A stretch of DNA of 64,000 bases. Source: Roseithermus sacchariphilus. GTDB lineage: Bacteria > Bacteroidota > Rhodothermia > Rhodothermales > MEBIC09517. The stretch covers positions 2,800,664-2,864,663 of the forward strand of contig CP030158.1 of NCBI GenBank assembly GCA_003285105.1. Reading direction: 5' to 3'. The position numbers were made by a program, and so were the translations under genes. Shown here piece by piece: positions 17,775-29,020 of this stretch. The notes under the pieces are model-generated. The model was not told the origin of the DNA and searched no databases. It saw only the letters and a program-made list of their open reading frames with translations. Positions within the stretch are counted from its first letter, which is position 1, and the number at the start of each line of letters is the position of its first letter.

Positions 17775-18605
17775 ATGTCTACACACCACGTTTCGCGGAG
17801 CTTGCCGGTGCTGCTGCTGAGCCTGGCCATCGTACTCGGGGCCTGCGAGCAGGAGCCCGAGGTCGTCACCACCGAAAGCGGGCTGCAATACATCGAACTG
17901 GAGAGAGGCGACGGCGAGCATCCACAGCCCGGCCAGGTCGTCAAGGTGCACTACCGCGGCCAGGTCCAGGGAGACAGCACCATCTTCGATGATTCGTACG
18001 AACGGGGCGTCCCGCTGTACTTCCCCGTCGGCTCCGACCGGATCATTCCCGGGTGGGACGAGGGCATTCAGCTGATGCGCGTCGGCGGGAAGGCCCGCCT
18101 GATCATGCCGCCCGAGCTGGCCTTCGGTGAGCAGGGGTACGCCGGGGTGATTCCCCCCAACGCCACGCTCGTCTTCGACGTCGAGTTGCTCGACGTGCAG
18201 GAAGGCGCGCCGGAGGCGCCGACCGAGGTGCCGGAGGGTGACCTCCAGATGCTAGAGGGCGGCGTGGCCTACGTGGATCTGGTCGAGGGCGAAGGCGAGC
18301 CCCTGCAGGAGGGCGACCGGGCCACGGTCCACTACACCGGCTGGTTGCAGGAAGGGGGCAAGTTCGACAGTTCGCTCGACAACGGCCGCCCGTTCACCTT
18401 CGTCGTCGGCGGCAACGTCATCGAAGGGTGGAGCCGGGGCGTCGTGGGCATGAAGGTCGGCGGCAAGCGGCAGATCGTGATTCCGCCGGATCTGGCCTAC
18501 GGCGAGCAGGGCGCCGGCCCCATCCCGCCGAACGCCACGCTCGTCTTCGAGGTCGAACTGCTCGACCGCGAACCGGCCCCGCCGCTCCCGGACACCACGA
18601 ACTGA
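17775..18605 (+). CDS. Tandem FKBP-type peptidyl-prolyl isomerase lipoprotein
   Basis: A 276-residue secreted lipoprotein. A signal peptide ends in the lipobox LGAC (Cys at about residue 25). Two FKBP domains follow, at about residues 35-138 and 150-252. Both keep core FKBP signatures (VKVHYRGQ, FPVGSDRIIPGWDEGI; ATVHYTGWL, VVGGNVIEGWSRGV, AYGEQGAGPIPPNATLVF). It probably helps fold periplasmic or outer-membrane proteins. Duplicated FKBP domains are the unusual point. TTATAA at 17730-17735 is a plausible promoter element. It converges on a small membrane protein gene. Confidence 0.92.
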   Translation: MSTHHVSRSLPVLLLSLAIVLGACEQEPEVVTTESGLQYIELERGDGEHPQPGQVVKVHYRGQVQGDSTIFDDSYERGVPLYFPVGSDRIIPGWDEGIQLMRVGGKARLIMPPELAFGEQGYAGVIPPNATLVFDVELLDVQEGAPEAPTEVPEGDLQMLEGGVAYVDLVEGEGEPLQEGDRATVHYTGWLQEGGKFDSSLDNGRPFTFVVGGNVIEGWSRGVVGMKVGGKRQIVIPPDLAYGEQGAGPIPPNATLVFEVELLDREPAPPLPDTTN

Positions 18606-18637
18606 TCCGGGGCGGAGCGCGCCGCTGCGCTCGGGCC

Positions 18638-18910
18638 TCATTCCACGCGGGACGAGTCGCGCCCGGCGGCGGTGGAATCCGCGGCCGCCGCGGCCGAGTC
18701 CGCCCGTGCCTGTAGGCGAGCCCGCGCGTCTTCGACCTGTTCGAGGACGCGCGGGTCGGTGGCGTAGTGGCGCAGCAGGAGCACGCTGGCCACGGCGGTG
18801 CCCAGCACGCCGAGCAGGGCGGCCACGACGAGCAGGCGGGAGGCGGTGCGGCTGAGCGGGCGGATGTCCGGGCGGCGAGGCGCTTCGGGGCGATCGGCGT
18901 CGGCAGGCAT
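18638..18910 (-). CDS. Small single-span membrane protein, unknown
   Basis: A 90-residue protein with a charged N-terminus, one clear membrane helix (about residues 24-47, LLVVAALLGVLGTAVASVLLL) and an Ala/Asp/Arg-rich, probably helical tail. I recognise no family. The coding case rests on the membrane helix, an ATG start and its position 69 bases downstream of pepT on the same strand, so it may be co-transcribed. Confidence 0.6.
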   Translation of the reverse strand: MPADADRPEAPRRPDIRPLSRTASRLLVVAALLGVLGTAVASVLLLRHYATDPRVLEQVEDARARLQARADSAAAAADSTAAGRDSSRVE

Positions 18911-18979
18911 TGGCGGGGGCGGCTGGAGGATGAGAGGCCGGGACCGGCCTGGTACGGGCCCGAGATCGACGGGTCGGCG

Positions 18980-20245
18980 TCAGGCCCCGTGCCGGCCCCA
19001 GTAGTGCAGGAGGGCCTTCGTGAAAGCCAGCGAACGCTCCAGGTTCTGCACCGTGTTCCACTCGAAGGTGCTGTGGTAGTCGTAGCCGCCGTTGAACACG
19101 TTGGGCGTGGGCAGGCCCATCTCCGAGAGCCGCGCCCCGTCGGTTCCGCCCCGGACGAGCTGCTCCGTCAGGCGGATGCCCATGGACTGCGCGGCGCCGT
19201 GGGCGAAGGTGATGACCCGCGGGTCCGCGGCCTCGATGTACGCGCGCATGTTCTTGTACTGATCCTCGATCGTCAGGTCGATCTGCGCCTTCGGATACTT
19301 GAGGCGGAGCGCGTCGGCCAGCCGGTGCAGGAGGTCCTTGCGGCGGGCCAGCCCGTCCTCGCTGAAGTCCCGCAGGATCACCTCCACCGACGCCTCGGAC
19401 GGGTCCCCGGCGGCCAGGTGGTGCGGGTGCAGGTACCCGGCGCGGCCGTCGGTCGTCTCCGGCGCCTCCGTGGGCGGTAGCGCGGCGATGAACTCGGCCA
19501 GGATGCGCACCGCATTGACCATCACGTCCCGCGCATAGCCCGGATGCACCATCACGCCCCGGACGGTCAGCACCGCCCGGGCCGCGTTGAACGTCTCGAC
19601 CGAGAGGCTGTCGATGCCGCTGCCGTCGAGTGTGTAGCCCACGTCCGCCCCGAGGCGGTCCAGGTCCAGCCGGTCCACGCCCCGGCCGATCTCTTCGTCG
19701 ACGGTGAAGCAGAGACGGACGGTGGGGCGCGGGGTGTCGTCGTGCAGCAGGTCGGCGGCGAGCTGGACGAGGATGGCCACGCCGGCTTTGTCGTCGCTGC
19801 CCAGCAGCGTGGTGCCGTCGCTGGTGATCAGGTCCTCGCCCACGTGATCGAGCAGGGCGGGTTGACGGGCCGGATCGAGCCGGACGTCCGGGTTGCCCGG
19901 CAGCGCGATCACCCCGCCGTCGTACCGCCGGTGGATCACCGGCTTCACCCCTGCCCCGGATTCGTCCGGCGAGGTGTCCATGTGCGCCAGGAGGGCGACG
20001 ACGGGCAGGCGGGCGGCTTCCTCCGGGGGGAGCGGCGAGGGCAGCGTGGCATAGACGTACCCGAAGTCGTCCATGGCCGCATCGGGCAGCCCGATGGCCT
20101 GCAACTCGTCCACGAGCAGCCGGCCCAGGTCTTTCTGTTTCTCGGTGGACGGGGTGGTTGGCGAGCGAGGGTCCGACTGCGTGTCGATCTGCACGTAGCG
20201 AAGGAATCGCTGAGCGACGGGAGGGAGCGAATCCGGGGCGGTCAT
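18980..20245 (-). CDS. pepT: Peptidase T (tripeptide aminopeptidase)
   Basis: Zinc aminopeptidase of the M20B family that releases N-terminal residues from tripeptides in the cytoplasm. At 421 residues it has the usual length. Metal-site motifs are seen in order: ALLAHMDTSPDESG, GSDDKAGVAIL and the catalytic-glutamate motif FTVDEEIGRG. The C-terminus has the conserved RGGTDGARLSEMGLPTPNVF stretch. The stop of the preceding NAGPA-like gene lies 19 bases upstream, so the two probably form one transcript. Confidence 0.94.
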   Translation of the reverse strand: MTAPDSLPPVAQRFLRYVQIDTQSDPRSPTTPSTEKQKDLGRLLVDELQAIGLPDAAMDDFGYVYATLPSPLPPEEAARLPVVALLAHMDTSPDESGAGVKPVIHRRYDGGVIALPGNPDVRLDPARQPALLDHVGEDLITSDGTTLLGSDDKAGVAILVQLAADLLHDDTPRPTVRLCFTVDEEIGRGVDRLDLDRLGADVGYTLDGSGIDSLSVETFNAARAVLTVRGVMVHPGYARDVMVNAVRILAEFIAALPPTEAPETTDGRAGYLHPHHLAAGDPSEASVEVILRDFSEDGLARRKDLLHRLADALRLKYPKAQIDLTIEDQYKNMRAYIEAADPRVITFAHGAAQSMGIRLTEQLVRGGTDGARLSEMGLPTPNVFNGGYDYHSTFEWNTVQNLERSLAFTKALLHYWGRHGA

Positions 20246-20264
20246 CGGAAGGTCTTTGCAGAGG

Positions 20265-21203
20265 CTATTCGCAATAGGTTACCAGGGCCGACATCACCTC
20301 GCGCTGGAGGGTGTCGCCGGCGGGCCGGTTCAGTAGCGTGCCGCGCACGACGAGCGAGGAGGAGCCTCCACCGTCCAGGTTGATCGCATCCACGGCGCCG
20401 ACGTCGCGCATCAGCACGGCCAGCTCGTCGAGGCGAACGCCGCGGCTCTCCGGCTGGCGGCCATCGACGACCATCAGGATGAGGGCGCCGTCCCGGGTGC
20501 GGCCGGCCGCCGTGCGCGGGTGTGTCTTCGGAATGGACGTGCCGAAGAACACCTCTTCGTCGTCCGTCACCCGGATCGCCCCGTCCACGAGGAGGGCGGG
20601 GCCGGCGCCGAGGGCATCCCGGACGAGCCACGGTTCGGCCGTGGCGGAGAGCGCGGCGGGCGCGTCCGGGCGGTTCGGCACCGGCTCGGACCAGCGCAGG
20701 ATGGCACCGTCCTGCGCGGCGGCCCATCCCATCTCGATGGTGCCGTCCTCTCGGAAGCCGATGGCGGCCCGGACGGCCTCGAACGTCAGCGAATCACGCT
20801 GGAAGGTGGTCGAGGGAGTGGCCAGGACGGCCCGGTCGTGGACGAGGAGGCCGACGTGCTCGGCCGGGGTGCGCTTCATCGTGAAATAGCCGCCGTTGGC
20901 CACCACACACACGCCCGGGTCCCGGGCAAAGCTCGATGCAGACTCCCGGCGATCCTCCTCATCGGACACCACGACGCGCGTCGTGATGGCCGGGTCGGGT
21001 TCGTCGATGCGGACGTACCAGGCCCGCAGGGGAAGCGAGTCGTTGCGGCCGGCATAGACCCGGATGCCGTCCGGCAGAAGCGCCTGGAGCGAGTCGATGG
21101 GCTGCCAGTGCATGGGCAGCGGGGTCGCGGGAGGGGGTGGGGTACAACCGACGAGCAGGCTCAGCAGCAGGGCCGGAACGACGAAGCGCCAGATACGGAG
21201 CAT
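20265..21203 (-). CDS. Phosphodiester glycosidase (NAGPA-like) lipoprotein
   Basis: A 312-residue protein whose signal peptide ends in lipobox LVGC (Cys at about residue 19), so it is probably a lipoprotein. The NAGPA/phosphodiester glycosidase domain is shown by VVANGGYFTMKRTPAEHVGL, the later VDGRQPESRGVRLDELAVLM and DAINLDGGGSSSLVVRG. The DGGGSS motif is characteristic. The family removes GlcNAc from phosphodiesters or acts on cell-surface glycans; the substrate here is unknown. The ATG at 21203 was chosen because it gives a clean signal peptide; an in-frame start at 21293 is less likely. It is 19 bases from pepT. Confidence 0.85.
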   Translation of the reverse strand: MLRIWRFVVPALLLSLLVGCTPPPPATPLPMHWQPIDSLQALLPDGIRVYAGRNDSLPLRAWYVRIDEPDPAITTRVVVSDEEDRRESASSFARDPGVCVVANGGYFTMKRTPAEHVGLLVHDRAVLATPSTTFQRDSLTFEAVRAAIGFREDGTIEMGWAAAQDGAILRWSEPVPNRPDAPAALSATAEPWLVRDALGAGPALLVDGAIRVTDDEEVFFGTSIPKTHPRTAAGRTRDGALILMVVDGRQPESRGVRLDELAVLMRDVGAVDAINLDGGGSSSLVVRGTLLNRPAGDTLQREVMSALVTYCE

Positions 21204-21212
21204 GAGCAGAGA

Positions 21213-21289
21213 GGGTGGAGGATGTGCGATACCGGACGCGGTGCCGTGGATGATAGGCGATGCGACACGCAACGGCATCCCCTCCACCC
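21213..21289. repeat. Inverted repeat in a divergent promoter region
   Basis: GGGTGGAGGATG (21213-21224) is matched by CATCCCCTCCACCC (21276-21289) in inverse orientation, with two extra bases, across a 51-nt spacer. It lies between the NAGPA-like and DUF4097-type genes. It could fold in the leader of either transcript or be a divided operator. Confidence 0.4.
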
Positions 21290-21380
21290 GCATCGCGCAC
21301 GGGCGGTTCCGCAGGCCGTGGTGAAACCCTACCCGCCGGAATACGTAGCGCCACCCCCACCGAGGTATCCGAGGAGCACC

Positions 21381-22286
21381 ATGACCCGACTCGCACGTGT
21401 TTCGTATGCCCTGGCGGCCCTGCTGCTAGCCGTCGCGGCCGCGCCGGTCACACCGGCCCGGGCCGCCTTCCCCGACATCCGGGACATCGTCAAAGAATCC
21501 TTCGACGTGCGTCCGGGCGGGGTGCTGCGGGTCGATATGGACCACGGCAACCTGGAGATCGAAGCCGGCCGCGGCCGCACGGTGCAGGTCGAGGTCGAGC
21601 GGATCGTGCGGGCCGGCTCACGAGAGGAGGCCGAGGAGGTCCTCCGCCGGCACGACCTCGACCTCTCGGCCGACACCGACGACGTGCAGATCCGCTCGCG
21701 ATACCACGAGCCTTCCCGCTTCTGGGGCGAGCGAAACCGCCTCAAGGTGACGATCCGGGTGCGGGTCCCCATCGAGTACCACGTCGAGTTCGCCACCGGC
21801 ATGGGCAACGTCTGGATCGCCGACCTCGAAGGGCGGATCGAAGGCAAGACCGGCGCGGGCAACATCGAGATCGAAGCCATCCGCGGCGAGGTCGAGCTGC
21901 GGTCGGGGTCGGGGAACATCACCGTCGAAGCCGTGGACGGGTTCGTGGAGGCGGCCACCGGGGCCGGTAACATCGCCGTCCGCGGGGTGTGCGGGGCGAT
22001 GGAGCTGAACACCGGCGCCGGCAACGTCGAGGCCGACCTCACCTGCCAGCCCGAAGACGACTCGGTCTTTACCTCCGGGGCCGGCAACGTGACCGTGTAC
22101 GTGGATACCGAGATCCGCTGCAACGTCGATGCCGTGGCGGGGATGGGCACGGCGCGCACGGACTTCCCGCTCCGGGTGGAAGGCCGCTGGATGAAGAAGT
22201 CCTTCGAGGGCCGCATCAACGGTGGCGGGCCGGAGCTGCGGCTGCGGGCCGGCGTCGGCAACGTGACGCTGTTGCGCCGACCGTAA
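21381..22286 (+). CDS. DUF4097-type exported beta-strand repeat protein
   Basis: A 301-residue exported protein with a signal peptide (about residues 1-28, ending AARA-like). The second half repeats G-A/S-G-N-I/V about every 20 residues (GAGNIEIEA, GSGNITVEA, GAGNIAVRG, GAGNVEADL, GAGNVTVYV), which predicts a stacked beta-solenoid as in DUF4097/adhesin-like proteins. The function is unknown. The start follows GAGGAG by 4 bases; the frame is open upstream but not coding in character. It is divergent from the NAGPA-like gene. Confidence 0.85.
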   Translation: MTRLARVSYALAALLLAVAAAPVTPARAAFPDIRDIVKESFDVRPGGVLRVDMDHGNLEIEAGRGRTVQVEVERIVRAGSREEAEEVLRRHDLDLSADTDDVQIRSRYHEPSRFWGERNRLKVTIRVRVPIEYHVEFATGMGNVWIADLEGRIEGKTGAGNIEIEAIRGEVELRSGSGNITVEAVDGFVEAATGAGNIAVRGVCGAMELNTGAGNVEADLTCQPEDDSVFTSGAGNVTVYVDTEIRCNVDAVAGMGTARTDFPLRVEGRWMKKSFEGRINGGGPELRLRAGVGNVTLLRRP

Positions 22287-22315
22287 CCGGCCGTCGTCTT
22301 TTCCTTCACCATCTC

Positions 22316-22344
22316 TTGACAGGCCGCCCCCTGCATCGTAGCTT
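22316..22344 (+). promoter_or_regulatory. Candidate promoter of the beta-oxidation operon
   Basis: TTGACA (22316-22321) and TAGCTT (22339-22344) are spaced by 17 bases, a good housekeeping-type match, 46 bases before the TetR gene. The -10 element overlaps the palindrome at 22343-22355. Confidence 0.5.
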
Positions 22345-22355
22345 AACAGTGTTAA
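22343..22355. promoter_or_regulatory. Candidate TetR operator palindrome
   Basis: TTAACA-G-TGTTAA is a perfect 13-bp palindrome. It overlaps the candidate -10 and lies 35 bases before the TetR start. This is where an autorepressor would bind to block the whole operon. Confidence 0.55.
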
Positions 22356-22390
22356 CCTCTCGTGGGTAGCCTGGAGCGGCAGGAGCCGGC

Positions 22391-23089
22391 ATGGAACGAT
22401 CGCGGACATCGGAGGCGGACCTTCGGCGTGCCATCCTGGACACGGCGCGTCACCTGCTCGTGCGGGAGGGATACAAGAGCCTGACGATGCGCCGCATCGC
22501 GCGGGCGATCGGCTACAGCGCCACCGCCATCTACCTGCACTTTGACAACAAGGACGCGCTGTTCCACGCCCTGATCGAGGAAGGCATGGAGCGGCTGTAT
22601 GCGGCGTTCCGGGAGGCCGTGGCCCGCCATCCCGACGACCCCGTGCAGCGCCTCCAGGCGCTGTGCCGGGCCTACGTGGCGTTCGGGCTCGACCAGGCGG
22701 AGTATTACGAGATCATGTTCATGGCGCACCCGGAGCACATGGAGCGATACCCCGCCGAAAAGTACCGCCGAGCCCGGCGCAACCTGGACCTCCTGGCCGA
22801 GACGCTGGCCGACGGACACGCCCGCGGGATGCTCGATGCGCCGGAGCCGCGCGTCGGGGCCAGCATCGTCTGGTCCTCGCTCCACGGGGCGGTGTCGCTG
22901 CTCCTGGCCCACCGGGTCGACGTGCGGATCGCGCCGGAGGTGTTCATCCACGCGGCCATCGCGCACACCATCCACGGCTTCCTGCCGGTCCGCGAAGCCC
23001 CGGGCATCCCGCCGGACATCCCGCCGGCCCTTCCGTTTGCCGATGGGGCCTGGAAGCGCTTTTTTGGAGGAGACGGAGAGGCTGCTTGA
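22391..23089 (+). CDS. TetR/AcrR family regulator of the fatty acid oxidation operon
   Basis: A 232-residue repressor. An N-terminal TetR helix-turn-helix spans about residues 10-57 (RAILDTARHLLVREGYKSLT, IGYSATAIYLHFDNKDAL), and a C-terminal ligand domain holds the WSSLHGAVSLLLAHRV stretch of the WHG-type TetR_C family. It is the first gene of the operon, 61 bases before the acyl-CoA ligase. By analogy with FadR/PsrA-type regulators it probably senses acyl-CoA; that ligand is inference. A palindromic site upstream is a candidate operator. Confidence 0.88.
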   Translation: MERSRTSEADLRRAILDTARHLLVREGYKSLTMRRIARAIGYSATAIYLHFDNKDALFHALIEEGMERLYAAFREAVARHPDDPVQRLQALCRAYVAFGLDQAEYYEIMFMAHPEHMERYPAEKYRRARRNLDLLAETLADGHARGMLDAPEPRVGASIVWSSLHGAVSLLLAHRVDVRIAPEVFIHAAIAHTIHGFLPVREAPGIPPDIPPALPFADGAWKRFFGGDGEAA

Positions 23090-23150
23090 ACGATGATCGA
23101 GGCGGAGTGCCGGGCCGCGTCGCCCGTGCCTTCGTGTATACCCACCGCAC

Positions 23151-25061
23151 ATGACCATCGCCATGGCTCGTCGCATCTACACCGCCCCGCCCGATAGCGG
23201 GCAGGTCGTGTTGGGGAAGACCCTGCCGGACCTGCTCTATGAAGCCTGCGAGCGGTATGCCGACACGCAGACCTTCTACGAGCTACGAGGCGACGGGTGG
23301 ATTCCCGTCTCGCTGGCGTCGTTTCGGGAGCAGGCGGAAGACCTTGCGCTCGGACTGCGGGGGTTGCCGCTGGAGCGGGGCGATCGCGTCGCGATGTTCA
23401 TGGAGAGCGACGTGCCGTTCTGCATCGTCGACATGGCCTGCCTGCTCGGCGGCCTGATCGACGTCCCCATCTACCTGACGCACGCCGCGGAGGCGCTACA
23501 GTACGTCATCGCCCACGCCGAGGCCCGGGCGCTGGTCGTCTCGAACCTCACTCTGCTGGCGCAGATCGCCCCGGTGCTGCGGGATACGCCGACCGTCGAG
23601 ACGGTCATCGTCGGCGAGCTCGAGCCCGGGGGCCGCGTGCCGGTGCTGCCCGAGCACGTCCGGCTGGCGACGCTCCGGGAGATGCAGGCCGAAGGGCGGG
23701 GCGTGCGGGCCGCCGACCCGGGGCGCCTGGCTTCGCTACGTGCTCAGATTCACCCGCACGACGTTGCCACCATCATCTACACGAGCGGTACGACGGGAAC
23801 GCCCAAGGGCGTCGTGCTCACGCACGAAAACATCTCGTTCAACGCGCTGACCTCGTTCAGCGGTCTGGCGGGCTACACGGATGGGGAGGAGGTGGGGGCT
23901 TCCTTCCTGCCCCTGACGCACATCTTCGCCCGCACGCTGCAATACGGGTACCTGGCCACCGGGTCGACCGTCTACTTCACCCGCCCGGATCGGCTGTCGA
24001 AAGACCTGCAGCGCATTCGCCCGACCTTCTTCGCCACGGTGCCGCGGGTGATCGAGAAGGTCTACGGGCGGATCCTGGAACGGGCCACGACCCTGAAGGG
24101 GGCGCAGAAGCAGATCCTGAACTGGGCCATCGCTCTGGCCCGGCGCTACGAGCTGGGCCGCGAGCCGAAGGGCTTCTACAAGGCGCAACTCGCCCTGGCC
24201 GACCGGCTCGTCTACGTCAAGTGGCGAGAGGCGCTGGGCGGGCGCATCAAGTACATCATCTCCGGGGGGGCCGCCCTCAGCGGGGATCTCGCCAACTTCT
24301 TCGCCGCCGCCGGCATCCCGATCCTGCAGGGCTATGGCCTGACCGAGACGAGCCCGGTCATCACCTACAACCGTCCCTACCTCAACCGCGCCGGCACGGT
24401 CGGGGTGCCGCTGCCCGGCGTGGAGGTGATGATCGCCGACGACGGGGAGATCCTCACACGCGGGCCGCATGTGATGAAAGGCTACTTCCGCGACGAGGAA
24501 CGCACGCGGGAGGTGATCGACGACGAGGGCTGGTTCCACACGGGCGACATCGGAGAGTTCACCGACGAGGGCTTCCTCCGCATCACCGACCGCAAGAAGG
24601 ATATGTTCAAGCTCTCCACGGGCAAATACGTCGTCCCGCAGCCCCTGGAGAACCGCCTCGTCACCGAGCCGCTGGTCGAGCAGGCGGTGGTGGTGGGCAG
24701 CGGCTACAAGTTCTGTACGGCGATCATCTTCCCCGAGGAAGACGCGCTGCGAACGTTTGCGGCGTCGCGGGGGCTCGATCCCGCCATGCCGCTGGAGCAG
24801 CTCGTGCGTGAGCCGGTGGTGCTGGCTCGCTACCAGGAGCTGGTGGACAGGGCCAACGAGGGCATGGATCACTGGATGCAGATCAAACGCTTTGCGCTGG
24901 TGCCGGCCCACCTGACCGTGGAGAACGGGATGCTCACGCCCACGCTCAAGGTGCGGCGCTCCCGCGTGCGCGAGGCCTTCGCCGACGTGATCCGTTCACT
25001 CTACGACGGCGAGGCCCCCGAGCCCCGGACGGCGGAACCGCTGGCCGCCGGGGCCTCCTGA
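23151..25061 (+). CDS. Long-chain fatty acid-CoA ligase
   Basis: Activates fatty acids to acyl-CoA with ATP. The 636-residue AMP-forming ligase has the P-loop motif [18 protein letters not shown] near residue 208, [14 protein letters not shown] near 395, and [20 protein letters not shown] followed by [15 protein letters not shown] near 461-490. It resembles the FAA1/long-chain (MenE-independent) group. An alternative ATG at 23163 would remove four residues. It is the second gene of the operon and supplies substrate to the dehydrogenases downstream. Confidence 0.93.
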   Translation: MTIAMARRIYTAPPDSGQVVLGKTLPDLLYEACERYADTQTFYELRGDGWIPVSLASFREQAEDLALGLRGLPLERGDRVAMFMESDVPFCIVDMACLLGGLIDVPIYLTHAAEALQYVIAHAEARALVVSNLTLLAQIAPVLRDTPTVETVIVGELEPGGRVPVLPEHVRLATLREMQAEGRGVRAADPGRLASLRAQIHPHDVATIIYTSGTTGTPKGVVLTHENISFNALTSFSGLAGYTDGEEVGASFLPLTHIFARTLQYGYLATGSTVYFTRPDRLSKDLQRIRPTFFATVPRVIEKVYGRILERATTLKGAQKQILNWAIALARRYELGREPKGFYKAQLALADRLVYVKWREALGGRIKYIISGGAALSGDLANFFAAAGIPILQGYGLTETSPVITYNRPYLNRAGTVGVPLPGVEVMIADDGEILTRGPHVMKGYFRDEERTREVIDDEGWFHTGDIGEFTDEGFLRITDRKKDMFKLSTGKYVVPQPLENRLVTEPLVEQAVVVGSGYKFCTAIIFPEEDALRTFAASRGLDPAMPLEQLVREPVVLARYQELVDRANEGMDHWMQIKRFALVPAHLTVENGMLTPTLKVRRSRVREAFADVIRSLYDGEAPEPRTAEPLAAGAS

Positions 25062-25114
25062 CGCGGGGACGCTCGGCCCCCGCGGCCATCAACCCGATAC
25101 GACGACTTCTTCCC

Positions 25115-26482
25115 ATGCCCATGGATTTCAATCAGATGGGCCGGCTCCTGAAGCTGGCCGAAACGGTCGACCTCGACCAGGTCATGCACCTGGCCGAGAA
25201 AGTGGATCTGGCCGAGGTGATCCAGGCCATTGCCGGGCTGGATCAGGCGACGCTGGACGCCATGGTGAAGATGCTGAAGCGGCAGGCCAACGGGCAGTCC
25301 CACCCCCCGCCTCCCGTCGACGGCGACTTCTACCGCATCGCCGATCTGCTGACCGACGAGCAGCGGGCGGTGCAGCAGCGCGTCCGGCGATTCATGGAAA
25401 CCGAGGTGCAGCCCATCATCAACGAGTACTGGCAGCGCGACGAATTCCCGAAACGACTCCTGCCCGCCTTCCGCGAGCTGGATCTGATCCGGGCCATCTT
25501 CAACGACGACGGCTCCCGCAAACCCGGGGCGTCGCTGACCGAGGGCATCGCCACCATGGAGATGGCCCGCGTGGACGTGTCGACGGCGACGTTCTTCGGC
25601 GTGCATGCCGGGCTGGCCATCTGGTCCATCCTGCTCGGCGGGTCCGACGCGCAGGTGCGGGCCTGGCTGCCGAAGCTGCTCGACATGGAGGTGATCGGGG
25701 CGTTCGGGCTGACCGAGCCGGAGGTGGGCTCGGCGGTGGCGGGGGGGCTGACCACCACCTGCCGCCGGGACGGGGACGCCTGGGTCCTCAACGGCGAGAA
25801 AAAGTGGATCGGCAACGCCACGTTCGCGGACGTGATCGTCATCTGGGCGCGGGAGGAGGCATCCGGCGCGGTGCGCGGCTTCCTGGTGCGCCCGGACAAC
25901 CCGGGCTACCACGTCGAAAAGATCCAGGGCAAGATCGCGTTGCGGGCCGTCGAGAACGGCCACATCACGCTGACCGACTGCCGCGTGCCGGAGGCGGACC
26001 GCCTGCAGAAGGTGGACACCTGGCGCACGGTGGCCGACGTGTTGCGGGCCACGCGGGCAGGGGTAGCCTGGCAGGGCGTCGGCTGTGCGATGGGCGCCTA
26101 CGAGCACTCGCTGCGCTATGCCCGCGAGCGCAGGCAGTTCGGGCGGCCCATCGGGCGCTTCCAGCTCATCCAGGACAAGCTCGTCTTCATGCTGGGCAAC
26201 GTGACGGCCATGCAGACCCTCTGCGTCCGCCTGGCGCAGTTGCAGGATGCCGGCCTGATGCGGGACGAGCATGCCTCGCTGGCCAAGGTCTTCACGGCGG
26301 CGCGCTGCCGGGACACGGTGGCCCTCGCCCGGGACCTCCACGGCGGCAACGGCATCCTGCTGGATCACCACGTGGCCCGGCACTTCTGCGACACCGAAGC
26401 CATCTACAGCTACGAAGGCACCAACGAAATCAACTCGCTCGTCGTGGGCCGGGCCATTACCGGGGAGAGCGCCTTCGTCTGA
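25115..26482 (+). CDS. Acyl-CoA dehydrogenase with N-terminal extension
   Basis: A flavoprotein of 455 residues that introduces the alpha-beta double bond. The three ACAD domains are preceded by about 70 extra residues ([19 protein letters not shown]) forming an unusual Leu/Val/Asp-rich extension. FAD/substrate motifs are [20 protein letters not shown] and [13 protein letters not shown]. The catalytic base is probably in [18 protein letters not shown] (Glu near residue 432), as in glutaryl-CoA-like members. Chain length is unknown. It is the third gene of the operon and complements the large FadE-type enzyme at the operon end. Confidence 0.9.
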   Translation: MPMDFNQMGRLLKLAETVDLDQVMHLAEKVDLAEVIQAIAGLDQATLDAMVKMLKRQANGQSHPPPPVDGDFYRIADLLTDEQRAVQQRVRRFMETEVQPIINEYWQRDEFPKRLLPAFRELDLIRAIFNDDGSRKPGASLTEGIATMEMARVDVSTATFFGVHAGLAIWSILLGGSDAQVRAWLPKLLDMEVIGAFGLTEPEVGSAVAGGLTTTCRRDGDAWVLNGEKKWIGNATFADVIVIWAREEASGAVRGFLVRPDNPGYHVEKIQGKIALRAVENGHITLTDCRVPEADRLQKVDTWRTVADVLRATRAGVAWQGVGCAMGAYEHSLRYARERRQFGRPIGRFQLIQDKLVFMLGNVTAMQTLCVRLAQLQDAGLMRDEHASLAKVFTAARCRDTVALARDLHGGNGILLDHHVARHFCDTEAIYSYEGTNEINSLVVGRAITGESAFV

Positions 26483-26553
26483 CCGCCCCGGCTACGGCGG
26501 GCCGGCCCGCCCCCTGCACGCCATCCTTCGAGATCTCAGACCCTTCACATCCC

Positions 26554-28965
<2,412 letters not shown>

Positions 28966-29020
28966 CGGTCGGCCGGTAGCCGGCCGCCGTCCACATCCAT
29001 CCTTGAGAGAGCATTCCGTC

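Noticed and set aside
20520..21380. In-frame upstream extension of the DUF4097-type gene
   Set aside because: The frame is open but runs antisense through the NAGPA-like gene; the ATG at 21381 has a good ribosome-binding site and gives a signal peptide.
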